A stretch of 32,819 nt of DNA, taken from positions 1-32,819 of the forward strand of contig JANMYF010000420.1 in assembly GCA_031381685.1 (NCBI GenBank). Reading direction: 5' to 3'. The translations under genes and the position numbers were made by a program. The first letter of the stretch is position 1. Every line of letters starts with the position of its first letter. Source of the DNA: JANLQX01 sp031381685. Its GTDB lineage: Bacteria; Actinomycetota; Acidimicrobiia; Acidimicrobiales; JANYDT01. The notes beneath the pieces were generated by a model, which was not told the DNA's origin, did not search any database, and saw only the letters and a list, made by a program, of their open reading frames with translations. Shown here one piece after another: positions 7,569-15,115 of this stretch.

Positions 7569-8107
7569 CCACGATCGTCGACAAGATCGTGAGGATCAGC
7601 CGAGCGCTCACCGACCAGAACATCCCGCATGCGTTCGGCGGGGCCCTTGCACTGGCCTGGTGCACCGAGCAGGCCCGAGGCACCATCGACATCGACGTGA
7701 ACGTCTTCGTCGAACCTGCAGCAACCGATGCGGTGCTCGAAGCGCTCCCTAAAGGCATCGTTTGGACGACGGAACAGCAAACCGAACTGGAGCGAGACGG
7801 TCAGGTGCGTCTTTGGTGGGACACGACCCCGATCGACGTCTTCTTGAACACCACCGACTTCCACGCCCAAGCCGCCGTGCGAGCGCAGGACCACGCGTTC
7901 AATGGAGCGGACGTGCCATTCCTCTCGTGCACCGACCTTGCCGTGTTCAAAGCGTTCTTCAATCGAACGAGGGACTGGGCAGACATCGAGGCGATGATCG
8001 AGATGCAGACACTCGACGTTGACCGCGTGATCGGTGTACTCACCCGCTATCTCGGTAGTGACGATGAGCGGGCGGAGCGATTCCTCAAGCTCGAGCGGAC
8101 CGGCTAG
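7565..8107 (+). CDS. MNT-fold nucleotidyltransferase-like protein (putative toxin)
   Basis: The 180-residue product has the minimal nucleotidyltransferase pattern: FGGALALAW near residues 22-30, the metal-binding TIDIDVNVF with its D-x-D near residues 40-48, and a third acidic strand TPIDVFLN near residue 88. Both catalytic positions appear intact. The C-terminal half (LAVFKAFFNRTRDWADIEAM) resembles the helical tail of AbiEii-type and DUF6036-like proteins, where an Arg/Lys-x2-DW-x-DIE motif is common. It overlaps the upstream XRE gene by four bases and shares its last four bases with the convergent P450 gene. Known relatives transfer nucleotides to tRNA or proteins. The target here is unknown, and a housekeeping role cannot be excluded. 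Confidence 0.8.
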   Translation: MTTIVDKIVRISRALTDQNIPHAFGGALALAWCTEQARGTIDIDVNVFVEPAATDAVLEALPKGIVWTTEQQTELERDGQVRLWWDTTPIDVFLNTTDFHAQAAVRAQDHAFNGADVPFLSCTDLAVFKAFFNRTRDWADIEAMIEMQTLDVDRVIGVLTRYLGSDDERAERFLKLERTG

Positions 8108-9360
8108 ACCGCTCGGACTCCGATGTGGAGGTTCTTCAGCGCGCGTAGCGAGTAGTTCGGCGCGATGGCGAAGTCGTTGGCCCCTTCGATGAACCACAGC
8201 TCGTCGATGCGCTCCACGATCGCCCGGAAGCCATGGAGGAGCTCCCGGCGCGCGAGCGGCGCCCCTAGACAGTGATGAACACCGTGGCCGAACGCGAGGT
8301 GAGTGCGACCGTCGGAACGATCGAGACGGAACTCAGCAGCGTCGCCGAACATCGTCTCGTCCCGGTTGGCAGACGCGTAACGGATGCTCACCATCGACCC
8401 GGCGGGGATGTCGACACCGTGCATCGTCATGTCGACGGTCGCGTTGCGGAATAGCGCCTGCACCGGACTTTCCAGCCGGAGGACTTCCTCAACGAGCACC
8501 GGCAGGTACTTCGCCGGGTCGCTCTTCAGCCGCGCCCACTCGGCCGGGTGCTCAATGAGAAGCCTGACACCGCCCGACAACGCGTTCGTCGTCGTCTCCG
8601 ACCCTCCGACGAAGGTGTCGGCCATCATCTCGGCGTGCAGCTCTTCGTCGGTCAGCGGCCGACCCCACTCGGGGATGACGGTGTTGACGAGATCGGAGAG
8701 CAGCGTGTCGTTCGGTTCGGCGCGCAGGCGCTCGAAGATCGGCTGGAAGTAGTGCTGGGCCTCGATCTCCATCTCCGTCGACCAGATGACCTCCTCAGGC
8801 GTCTGCATCATCCCGAGGCGTTGCACCCACGCGTCGGTCCACGCCTTGATCCGCCAGATGTCGTCAAGGTTCGCCCCGACCTGCACGGCGATCACCTGTA
8901 GCGGAAGCGGCACGGCGAACGCTGCCACGAAATCGCAACGGCCCTCATCGATGAACGCGTCGATGAGCTGATGCGAGAAGGAGTCGATGAGCGGTTCGAG
9001 GGTCTTGATGCGGTTCGGCCGGTACGCATGGTTGAACAGCGTCCGCATCTCCTTGTGGTTCGGGTCATCACGTCCGGCGAGCGTGGGCGCCGGCACCCAG
9101 CCCTTCTCGCGGTAGAGCTCGAGCACCTTCTCCCCCATCAGCCCCGGCCGCCGTGTCATCCGAACGTTGGAGAAGCGTTCCGTGTCGAGGAGGATCATCT
9201 TGATGTCCTCGTAGCGGGTGAAGACGAACATACCGGTCTTCGGATCGCGCCACACCGGCGCATCCCGCCGCAGGGTTTCGTATGCCGGATAGGGACAGTC
9301 GTTCACCCTGCGATCGAAGAAGTCAACCTCGCTCACAGCAGGACAGTGGCTCGCACTCAC
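8104..9360 (-). CDS. Cytochrome P450
   Basis: The 418-residue protein has all the P450 landmarks. The I-helix oxygen-activation motif is VGGSETTTNALSGG, the K-helix ExxR is in EEVLRLESP, and the haem loop is FGHGVHHCLGAPLARRE, with the Cys ligand at about residue 364. The start at GTG 9360 was preferred because AGGAG lies ten bases before it. An in-frame TTG at 9393 would add eleven residues with no family similarity. No ferredoxin or ferredoxin reductase gene lies beside it, so it must borrow redox partners. A copy of the shared 24-bp motif is 45 bp upstream, which ties it to the Mo-enzyme and Rieske genes. The stop overlaps that of the convergent nucleotidyltransferase. The substrate is unknown. 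CYP124/125/142-like or xenobiotic hydroxylation is possible. Confidence 0.95.
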   Translation of the reverse strand: MSASHCPAVSEVDFFDRRVNDCPYPAYETLRRDAPVWRDPKTGMFVFTRYEDIKMILLDTERFSNVRMTRRPGLMGEKVLELYREKGWVPAPTLAGRDDPNHKEMRTLFNHAYRPNRIKTLEPLIDSFSHQLIDAFIDEGRCDFVAAFAVPLPLQVIAVQVGANLDDIWRIKAWTDAWVQRLGMMQTPEEVIWSTEMEIEAQHYFQPIFERLRAEPNDTLLSDLVNTVIPEWGRPLTDEELHAEMMADTFVGGSETTTNALSGGVRLLIEHPAEWARLKSDPAKYLPVLVEEVLRLESPVQALFRNATVDMTMHGVDIPAGSMVSIRYASANRDETMFGDAAEFRLDRSDGRTHLAFGHGVHHCLGAPLARRELLHGFRAIVERIDELWFIEGANDFAIAPNYSLRALKNLHIGVRAV

Positions 9361-9404
9361 GGTTCTCGCACTCCTCGGGTGGGGTCTCGTCAATCGATGT
9401 CGCC

Positions 9405-9428
9405 GAAACTAACCGCCCAGGTACTTTT
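9405..9428. promoter_or_regulatory. Shared 24-bp motif, copy 3
   Basis: It reads AAACTAAC-N7-GTACTTT on the plus strand. The AAACTAAC and GTACTTT halves match copy 2 exactly. It lies 45 bp before the P450 start and has the same orientation toward its gene as copy 2. Confidence 0.6.
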
Positions 9429-9481
9429 CCGCCCAAGCGAGGACCTTGGGCGGGAATTCACGTTCGAAGTCGGAGAAAAGC

Positions 9482-9513
9482 GAACGTTTGTTCTTGACAG
9501 CGAACATATGTAG
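9482..9513. promoter_or_regulatory. LexA-like boxes flanking the -35 of the HNH gene
   Basis: GAAC-N4-GTTC at 9482-9493 has the core of the actinobacterial SOS box. A weaker second site, GAAC-N4-GTAG at 9502-9513, begins exactly 20 bp (two helical turns) later. They bracket the TTGACA hexamer. From memory, several 13E12-family genes of Mycobacterium tuberculosis carry LexA boxes, so SOS control of this DUF222/HNH gene is plausible. The outer bases of the 14-bp consensus are not conserved here. Confidence 0.45.
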
Positions 9514-9522
9514 TCGTATACT
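9494..9522 (+). promoter_or_regulatory. Consensus-like sigma-70 promoter for the HNH gene
   Basis: TTGACA (9494-9499) and TATACT (9517-9522) are separated by 17 bases, close to the ideal vegetative promoter. The ATG at 9530 lies seven bases beyond the -10 box, so the message should be leaderless. Confidence 0.75.
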
Positions 9523-9529
9523 TAATCTC

Positions 9530-10715
9530 ATGGACGCGGCCACGCGTTTCGACCAAGGGCACACATCCCTTGCGCTCGGCGACGCCTTCGTGTCTCGCCT
9601 CGGCACCGCGTGCGACGCGACGCTCGGCGAGTGGGCCGGGGTCCGCTTCGATACTGCCGACGTCGCGGAATGGTCACCCGCTCAGGCCGAAGCCGGACTC
9701 GCCGCACTCGAACAGGTTCGGCGGTCCCTCGCCGCCGTGACCGCCGTGCTTGTTCGTCAACTCGACGCTGGTCGAGACACCGCCGCCGCCATCACCCGGG
9801 CAACGGGGGTCTCAGCAGCGCTGGCGCGAGAGATGACCGCCGTGGCCAAGGTCGCCCACGAGCATCACGACGCTGCTGACCAATTGTCGTGCGGGATCGT
9901 GTCGGCTGGCCACCTGCGTCCCCTTGCCTACCTGAAGCCGGAAATGGCGGCCGAACTTCTGCCGCTGGCGCGTGGTCTGTCGGTCGACGAGTTCACGAGG
10001 GTCGTCGCTCGCCACCGGGTCAAGGCCGAGTCAAAGTCACTTGCCGACGAACAACACACCCGATCGATCCGTCACGTTCTTCGAGAAGGCCAACGGCTGC
10101 ATCGGAGCAACCATCGTGCTGCCGCCGACCGAAGGTCATGAGTTCCGCAACACCCTCAATGAACTCTGCGACCAGGCGTGGCGAACCGCTCACCCCGATC
10201 GCGCCGAGACCTTGGGTGCGCATGAAGACGAACCCCGCAATCGGCGCCTCGCCGACGCGTTCGTCGATTGGATGCGGGGAAAGACAACCGCTTCGGGCAA
10301 GCCGGCGTTGATCGTCCACGTCGAAGCCGAAACCTTGACCGCGACCATTGCTCCCGACATCCCCATCCCGGTCGAGAAGGCACTCGAAGTGATGGCTCGG
10401 GCCGATCTCTACGCAGCGATTCGCGACGGAACGAATCGAGCCACGATGCAGTTCGGGCGCAATCGGCGCTTCGCTTCACCGCTCCAGAGACTCGCTCTGA
10501 TGCTCCTCCAACCGAGATGTATCTATCCGGGGTGCGACACACCGGCGCAACGATCGGACGTTCACCACCTCCACGAATACGAACGCGGAGGACCGACCGA
10601 CCTCGAAAACGAAGGGTTCCTCTGCGGGCCCCACCACGCGCACGTCCATCTCCACGGCATCACCTTGATCGAACTCGACGACGGCACCTGGGTCATCGGT
10701 TCAACCGCCGACTGA
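9530..10715 (+). pseudogene. DUF222 / HNH endonuclease (13E12-type), frameshifted
   Basis: Two overlapping open frames together make one protein of about 395 residues. The first part (from the ATG at 9530) is the helical DUF222 domain, with ARGLSVDEFTRVVARHRVKAE. The second part, in the next frame, carries the rest of DUF222 and a full HNH nuclease site: CIYPGCDTP, DVHHLHEYERGGPTDLENE, LCGPHHAHVH. Similarity leaves the first frame near LADEQH and resumes at RSVTFFEKANGC in the other, so a one-base shift lies at about 10050-10075. The promoter upstream looks intact, which points to a recent mutation, a sequencing error, or, less likely, programmed shifting. This family is multicopy and mobile-like in actinobacteria. 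If the shift is real, the nuclease domain is not made. Confidence 0.85.
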
Positions 10716-10779
10716 GCTTTCCGAACGTACGCACTCCCCGAGCAGTTCCTTGACAACCGAATGGGCCGCCCGGCCGGCG

Positions 10780-11199
10780 TCAGTGGATCTGTCCCACCAC
10801 GGCGGTCGGCGTGACGGTGGCGAGCAGCCGTCGCTCGGCGACCATCGCTCGACGGTATTCGTCCCAGTCGGGATGGGCCTGCTTGGCAACACGCTCGTAG
10901 TAGTCGACCAGGGCATCGTTGGTCACGTCATCTGGAGTCATCGCGACGGGCGACAGCGACACGATGCCGTCGAAGGACAGATAGGTCCACGTCGACGGAT
11001 CGGTGAGATGGAGCACGACCCGAGGATCACGGCGCATGTTGTGCGTCTTGGCCCGCGTGTCGGTAAGCGAGATCACGAATGTGCCGTCACGAACGAGGAA
11101 CGCAACATCCGATGACTGCGGACGGCCATCGGCCCGAAGGGTGATGAGCACGCCGTGCTTCTTGGTTGCGGCATAGGCGAGTGCGGCGTCGAGGTCCAT
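10780..11199 (-). CDS. PPOX-class F420-dependent protein (split beta-barrel)
   Basis: The 139-residue protein is a pyridoxamine-phosphate-oxidase-like split barrel. It has KKHGVLITLRADGRPQSSDV (strands 1-2), FVISLTDTRAKTHNMRRDPRV (the conserved A-K-x-x-N-x-x-R-D-P-R motif) and LVDYYERVAKQAHPDWDEYR. This subgroup (TIGR03618-like) usually binds F420 or FMN and includes biliverdin/F420 reductases and quinone reductases. A GGGAGAG site lies eight bases before the ATG at 11199. It lies 69 bases downstream of the Rieske oxygenase gene on the same strand's opposite side (that gene ends at 11269), so the two may be cotranscribed. The exact substrate is unknown. Confidence 0.88.
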   Translation of the reverse strand: MDLDAALAYAATKKHGVLITLRADGRPQSSDVAFLVRDGTFVISLTDTRAKTHNMRRDPRVVLHLTDPSTWTYLSFDGIVSLSPVAMTPDDVTNDALVDYYERVAKQAHPDWDEYRRAMVAERRLLATVTPTAVVGQIH

Positions 11200-11268
11200 C
11201 ACCAAGTCTCTCCCACTCAGTCGTTGTGTCAACCCACGAGTGCATTTCGTTGCGGAGGACGAGCGCCG

Positions 11269-12633
11269 CTACTCCGCGAGGTAGGCGTCGATGGTCTGGT
11301 GGAAATGCCGTATGCGCGCTTCTTGATACTCGCCGAGGGTGACTGTCGCCTTCGGCGAAGCGCGCAGTCCCTTCTGCACCCGGTAGAGGTTCGAGGTGTC
11401 CTGCTCGAAGATCGCGGCGAGGCCGCCCAACTGTGGGGCATCGCTCCACGGACGATCGGCCGGGATCTTGTGAACCTTCGCCGCGGTTGGACGTTCGCCG
11501 CTGAAGGGCATGAGCATCATCACCGTCATGATCGTGGAGTTCACGTCGTCACCGTTGGGACGGAAGCGGTACTGGATCGGCGAGCCGTAGGCCGCCCAGG
11601 GCATGAAGTTCGGGAACACGAAGTATTCGACGGCATCGACCATGAGCGAATCGCACACGTTCGAGAGGTCGGCGCCGGCGATCGCGCCGATGCGCTGACG
11701 AGCGTCCTCGGCCGCATAAGGCCGGGCTCGATCGCCTTCGGGAAACACGAAGTCGTCGACCTCGCCGCCGCGGTAGTTGCGGATGGTCTTGAGGATCTCG
11801 ACCTGCTCGTAGTTCCGTCCGCCGATGTGTGGGGAGGCAACCGCGAACGGGGTGATCATCCGGGAATGGCGATCGTAGATGTCGTACTGGGTGTTCGCGT
11901 CACCGGTGTAAGGGAGGATCTGGGGGTGGGTGACCACGGAGTGATACGCCTCGATGAAAGCGCCCATCGTTACCTTCCAGTTCGCCGGCATGACCCGCTC
12001 CACATGGATGGCGATGAAGCGATCTTCGAGGGAGAAGTGCCTGAAGTGCTCGGGCAGGTTCTCCAGGTAATCGAGCAGCGGCTCACACTCGAGATCGAAG
12101 TTGATGAAGACGAATCCTTCCCAGAAGTCGACCTTCACCTCGGGCAAAGAGAACTTCTCTTCGTCGACCTGGGGGAAGTCCCACGAGCAGGAGATCCAGT
12201 CGAGGGAACCGTCGAGGTTCCACGTCCATCCGTGGAACGGGCAACGGAACTGCGGGACGTTGCCGTCGGCAACGCGAAGCTGGGTGCCCCGGTGCAGGCA
12301 CACGTTGTGGAACGCTTTGACCGAGCCGGGTTCGTTGCCGGGGGCGACACGCACCACGATCACGGAGAGATGGGCCACGTCGTAGACCACGTGATCGCCG
12401 ACGTTCGGGATCTCCTCGAGCCGGCACGCCCACTGCCAGACCTTCTTCCAGAGCTTCTGGACTTCCTGGTCGTGGATCTCCTGCGACGTGTAGACCACAG
12501 TGGCCACGTCGACCGTTCCGAGGGTCGACGGGCGGTGTTCCAGCAGGGGCGCCGGAACCGGGCGGGAGTCCTGTCGGAGCAACTCCTCCACCGACTCCAT
12601 GTCGGCAGGCTTGAAGTCAACGAACGCGTTCAT
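11269..12633 (-). CDS. Rieske non-haem iron oxygenase, alpha subunit (1)
   Basis: The 454-residue protein has a Rieske Fe2S2 domain with CLHRG and CPFHGWTWN (C-x-H and C-x2-H). Its catalytic domain carries the mononuclear-iron ligands in IEAYHSVVTHPQ (E-x2-H-x4-H). The third carboxylate is probably in the VDAVEYFVFPNF region. The ATG at 12633 was chosen because the N-terminal MNAFVDFKPADMES is family-like and an AGGA stretch lies before it. Such proteins hydroxylate aromatic rings, sterols or quaternary amines using electrons from a reductase and ferredoxin. Neither is next to it. It is divergent from a second Rieske gene, with 143 bp between starts that include a weak copy of the shared regulatory motif. 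The substrate is unknown. Confidence 0.93.
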   Translation of the reverse strand: MNAFVDFKPADMESVEELLRQDSRPVPAPLLEHRPSTLGTVDVATVVYTSQEIHDQEVQKLWKKVWQWACRLEEIPNVGDHVVYDVAHLSVIVVRVAPGNEPGSVKAFHNVCLHRGTQLRVADGNVPQFRCPFHGWTWNLDGSLDWISCSWDFPQVDEEKFSLPEVKVDFWEGFVFINFDLECEPLLDYLENLPEHFRHFSLEDRFIAIHVERVMPANWKVTMGAFIEAYHSVVTHPQILPYTGDANTQYDIYDRHSRMITPFAVASPHIGGRNYEQVEILKTIRNYRGGEVDDFVFPEGDRARPYAAEDARQRIGAIAGADLSNVCDSLMVDAVEYFVFPNFMPWAAYGSPIQYRFRPNGDDVNSTIMTVMMLMPFSGERPTAAKVHKIPADRPWSDAPQLGGLAAIFEQDTSNLYRVQKGLRASPKATVTLGEYQEARIRHFHQTIDAYLAE

Positions 12634-12675
12634 GAGGCCGTCCTCGGAGGAATCGCAATCTGCGGGTCGACGGGC

Positions 12676-12699
12676 CAAACTAATCGACGAATCAATTCT
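12676..12699. promoter_or_regulatory. Shared 24-bp motif, copy 4 (weak)
   Basis: The AAACTAA half is conserved on the plus strand, but the other half (TCAATTC) only loosely matches GTACTTT. It is 43 bp before the start of the first Rieske gene, the same distance and orientation as copies 2 and 3. It is 78 bp before the second Rieske gene. Confidence 0.4.
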
Positions 12700-12776
12700 T
12701 CTTCCATCCGCCACGCAGCCGCAGTCGTGGCGTACAAATCAGGTCGGCAGCGGCATTGGGTGCAGGCGAGGTGGCC

Positions 12777-14027
12777 ATGGACAACGAGCTGATCGAAGCG
12801 ATCCGAGAGAAGATGCGCTACGAGTTCGAGCGCACCGGCCCACCGGACGGTTTCCCCCCGTTCCCCCCGATCCCGGCGGCCCGCCATACCAGCGACGAGT
12901 TCTGGGAACTGGAGCGAACCCATGTGTTCGCGAAGAGCTGGGTCATCGCCGGACGCTCCGAGGACGCGCCCGATCCCGGTGACTACTTCACGTTTCACGA
13001 TTTGGGAATGCCGCTGCTCATCGTTCGTGGCAACGACGGTCACTTCCGATGCTTCGCCAACACGTGTCAGCACCGCGGGGCGCCGGTCGTGCGCGAAGAG
13101 AGGGGGAGCTCGCGTCGCCTGCGCTGCCAGTACCACTCGTGGACCTACGACATCGACGAAGGCCGACTCATCTCGATTCCTGACGAGCGCGACTTCGTCG
13201 ACCTCGAGATGGAAACGCTGTGCCTGCCGCGTTTCAGCTGTGAGACCTTCGCCGGCTTCGTGTTCGTCAACCTCGACCTGAACGCCATGCCGCTGGCCCA
13301 GTGGCTCGGGAAGTCCGTCGAAATGTTCGCCCCGTTCCAGTGCGAGTCACTGCGCGAGGTCTACCGGCGCAGCGTCGTGGTCCCGTGCAACTGGAAGGTC
13401 ACGGCCGAGGCGTTCCTCGAGGTGTACCACTTCAAGCACATCCACAGCCATGACGGCGTGTCCGTCCTGGACAACCGCGGTGCGGCAATGGGTTTGTACG
13501 CGAACGGCCATTCGCGGATGATCACGCCCTACTCGGAGCAGAACGTGAAGCGCTCCGGGATGAAGTCGTGGGATGACTGGATACCCACCGACCAAGGGCC
13601 CTTCGAGGTGATCGACACCGTGCCCGACATGGTGCGATGCACCAGCACCGCAGTGAGCCTGTTCCCGAACGTGATCATTCCCCTCGGCGCGATCGGCTTC
13701 CCGATCAACGTGTTCTGGCCGATCGACAAGCGCACCACACGCCTCGACTGGATCTACTACGCGAAGAAAGACTGGGACGGCGACGACATGCCGCCGAAGT
13801 GGCAGAAGCGGGCCGAGGTCTACGACCAGATCATGAACGAAGACATGCTGAACATGGCCCCCATGCAGCAGTCCGTCGACTCGCCCGCACTGCAGGGGAT
13901 CCGCATCAATTACCAGGAGCGGCGCATCTGGCACCTCCACGAACAGATCGACCGCATGATCGGCGCCGCCGATCTCCCACCGGACCTGGCCATTCCGCAG
14001 GTACTCGAACCGTTCATCGAGACGTAG
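12777..14027 (+). CDS. Rieske non-haem iron oxygenase, alpha subunit (2)
   Basis: The 416-residue protein repeats the architecture of its divergent neighbour. It has a Rieske site with CQHRGAPVV and CQYHSWTYD, and an iron site LEVYHFKHIHSHDG in the catalytic domain. The N-terminal stretch includes a Pro-rich FPPFPPIPAARHTSDEFW, then WVIAGRSEDAPDPGDYF. The two proteins share only the family motifs, so they are not a recent duplication and may act on different substrates or as successive steps. A GAGG site lies just before the ATG at 12777. A GTG two codons earlier is possible. No beta subunit, ferredoxin or reductase lies nearby, so a single-subunit KshA-like or homotrimeric type is likely. 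The substrate is unknown. Confidence 0.93.
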   Translation: MDNELIEAIREKMRYEFERTGPPDGFPPFPPIPAARHTSDEFWELERTHVFAKSWVIAGRSEDAPDPGDYFTFHDLGMPLLIVRGNDGHFRCFANTCQHRGAPVVREERGSSRRLRCQYHSWTYDIDEGRLISIPDERDFVDLEMETLCLPRFSCETFAGFVFVNLDLNAMPLAQWLGKSVEMFAPFQCESLREVYRRSVVVPCNWKVTAEAFLEVYHFKHIHSHDGVSVLDNRGAAMGLYANGHSRMITPYSEQNVKRSGMKSWDDWIPTDQGPFEVIDTVPDMVRCTSTAVSLFPNVIIPLGAIGFPINVFWPIDKRTTRLDWIYYAKKDWDGDDMPPKWQKRAEVYDQIMNEDMLNMAPMQQSVDSPALQGIRINYQERRIWHLHEQIDRMIGAADLPPDLAIPQVLEPFIET

Positions 14028-14050
14028 GGCGGGTCCTCTACGTTGGGGGC

Positions 14051-15115
14051 ATGTCGACCGGAGACGATGTCCCACTACTCGCCGAGCACTCTCATGGGCT
14101 TCGCGCTGTGCCCGGAGATGACTGGGAGATCGGCTCATCAAACGCCGCCGTCGACGCGGCTGTGGATGCTCTTTGCGACGACGCCTCCGTGGCCGTCACC
14201 CGGGCCGTGTTGGTCGTGCAGCACGGCAAGATCATCGCCGAGCGCTACCAAGCGGACACCTCAGCCAACATCTTCCGAGATGGGCCCGCGCCAGAGACCA
14301 CAGCCGAGTCCACGTTGATCTCGTGGTCGATGGCCAAGAGCATGACCCATGCCCTCGTCGGGTTCGCCGTCGGAGATGGTCTGGTCAACGTGGACGGTCC
14401 CATCCCGGTTCCAGCGTGGCGGAACACGGAGAAGGAGTCGATCACCTGGCAACACCTCCTCAACATGCGAAGCGGTCTTGACTTCGTCGAGGACTATGTC
14501 GACGACCGAACCAGTCACGTGATCGACATGCTCTTCGGAAGCGGTGCAGCCGACGTCGCCTCGTTCGCCGTGTCGCGACCCTTGATCTACGAGCCGGGAA
14601 GCCATTGGTCCTACTCCAGCGGAGACACCAACATCATCTCTCGCGCCCTCGCCTCCGTCGTCGCAGAAGGGAACGGAGATCTCATGCGCGCGTACATTCA
14701 GGACCGGCTCTTCGATCCCATCGGCATGACGAGCGCCACCGCGAAGTTCGACGACGCCGGAACGTTCATCGGCTCGTCGTTCGTGTATGCAACCGCACGC
14801 GACTTTGCACGATTCGGGCTGCTCTACCTCCATGACGGATGGTGGAACGGCAAGCAACTGCTCCCCGCCGGCTGGGTCGACCACGCCAGGCGACCGACCC
14901 CGGTACCTGATACCGAGAGCCACGGCTACGGCGCGCACTGGTGGCTGTGGCCCTATGACGGTGCGCTCGCCTGCCACGGTTACCGGGGTCAGCGAACGAT
15001 CGTGCTCCCAGACCGCGACGCGGTCGTGATACGACTCGGAAAGACCGACGCAGCGTACGCCGACCAACTCCGGGCGCGGCTGCACGAGGTGATCCGGTCG
15101 ATCCCGACCGTCTAA
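14051..15115 (+). CDS. Serine hydrolase of the beta-lactamase / EstB / NylB family
   Basis: The 354-residue protein has the nucleophile motif S93-M-A-K96 within ISWSMAKSMTH. It then has LLNMRSGLDFVEDY, YSSGDTNIISRAL (the Tyr-containing second motif) and HGYRGQ near the C terminus in place of K-T-G. This pattern fits class C-like serine hydrolases such as esterases and 6-aminohexanoate-dimer hydrolase rather than true beta-lactamases. No signal peptide is present, so it should be cytoplasmic. It starts 24 bases after the Rieske gene on the same strand, with a G-rich run before the ATG, so the two are probably cotranscribed. It could cleave an ester or amide in the same pathway. Its last four bases overlap the end of the convergent ATPase gene. 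Confidence 0.9.
   Translation: MSTGDDVPLLAEHSHGLRAVPGDDWEIGSSNAAVDAAVDALCDDASVAVTRAVLVVQHGKIIAERYQADTSANIFRDGPAPETTAESTLISWSMAKSMTHALVGFAVGDGLVNVDGPIPVPAWRNTEKESITWQHLLNMRSGLDFVEDYVDDRTSHVIDMLFGSGAADVASFAVSRPLIYEPGSHWSYSSGDTNIISRALASVVAEGNGDLMRAYIQDRLFDPIGMTSATAKFDDAGTFIGSSFVYATARDFARFGLLYLHDGWWNGKQLLPAGWVDHARRPTPVPDTESHGYGAHWWLWPYDGALACHGYRGQRTIVLPDRDAVVIRLGKTDAAYADQLRARLHEVIRSIPTV

Noticed and set aside
10716..10779. GC-rich short repeats (GGCC/CCGG) between the HNH and PPOX genes as a terminator
   Set aside because: The stems are only four base pairs and overlap each other, so no single hairpin is favoured.
11155..12792. A 545-codon open frame on the plus strand
   Set aside because: It lies opposite the Rieske oxygenase and PPOX genes, whose protein motifs are clear. 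Long antisense frames are normal in GC-rich DNA. Its translation has no recognisable domain.
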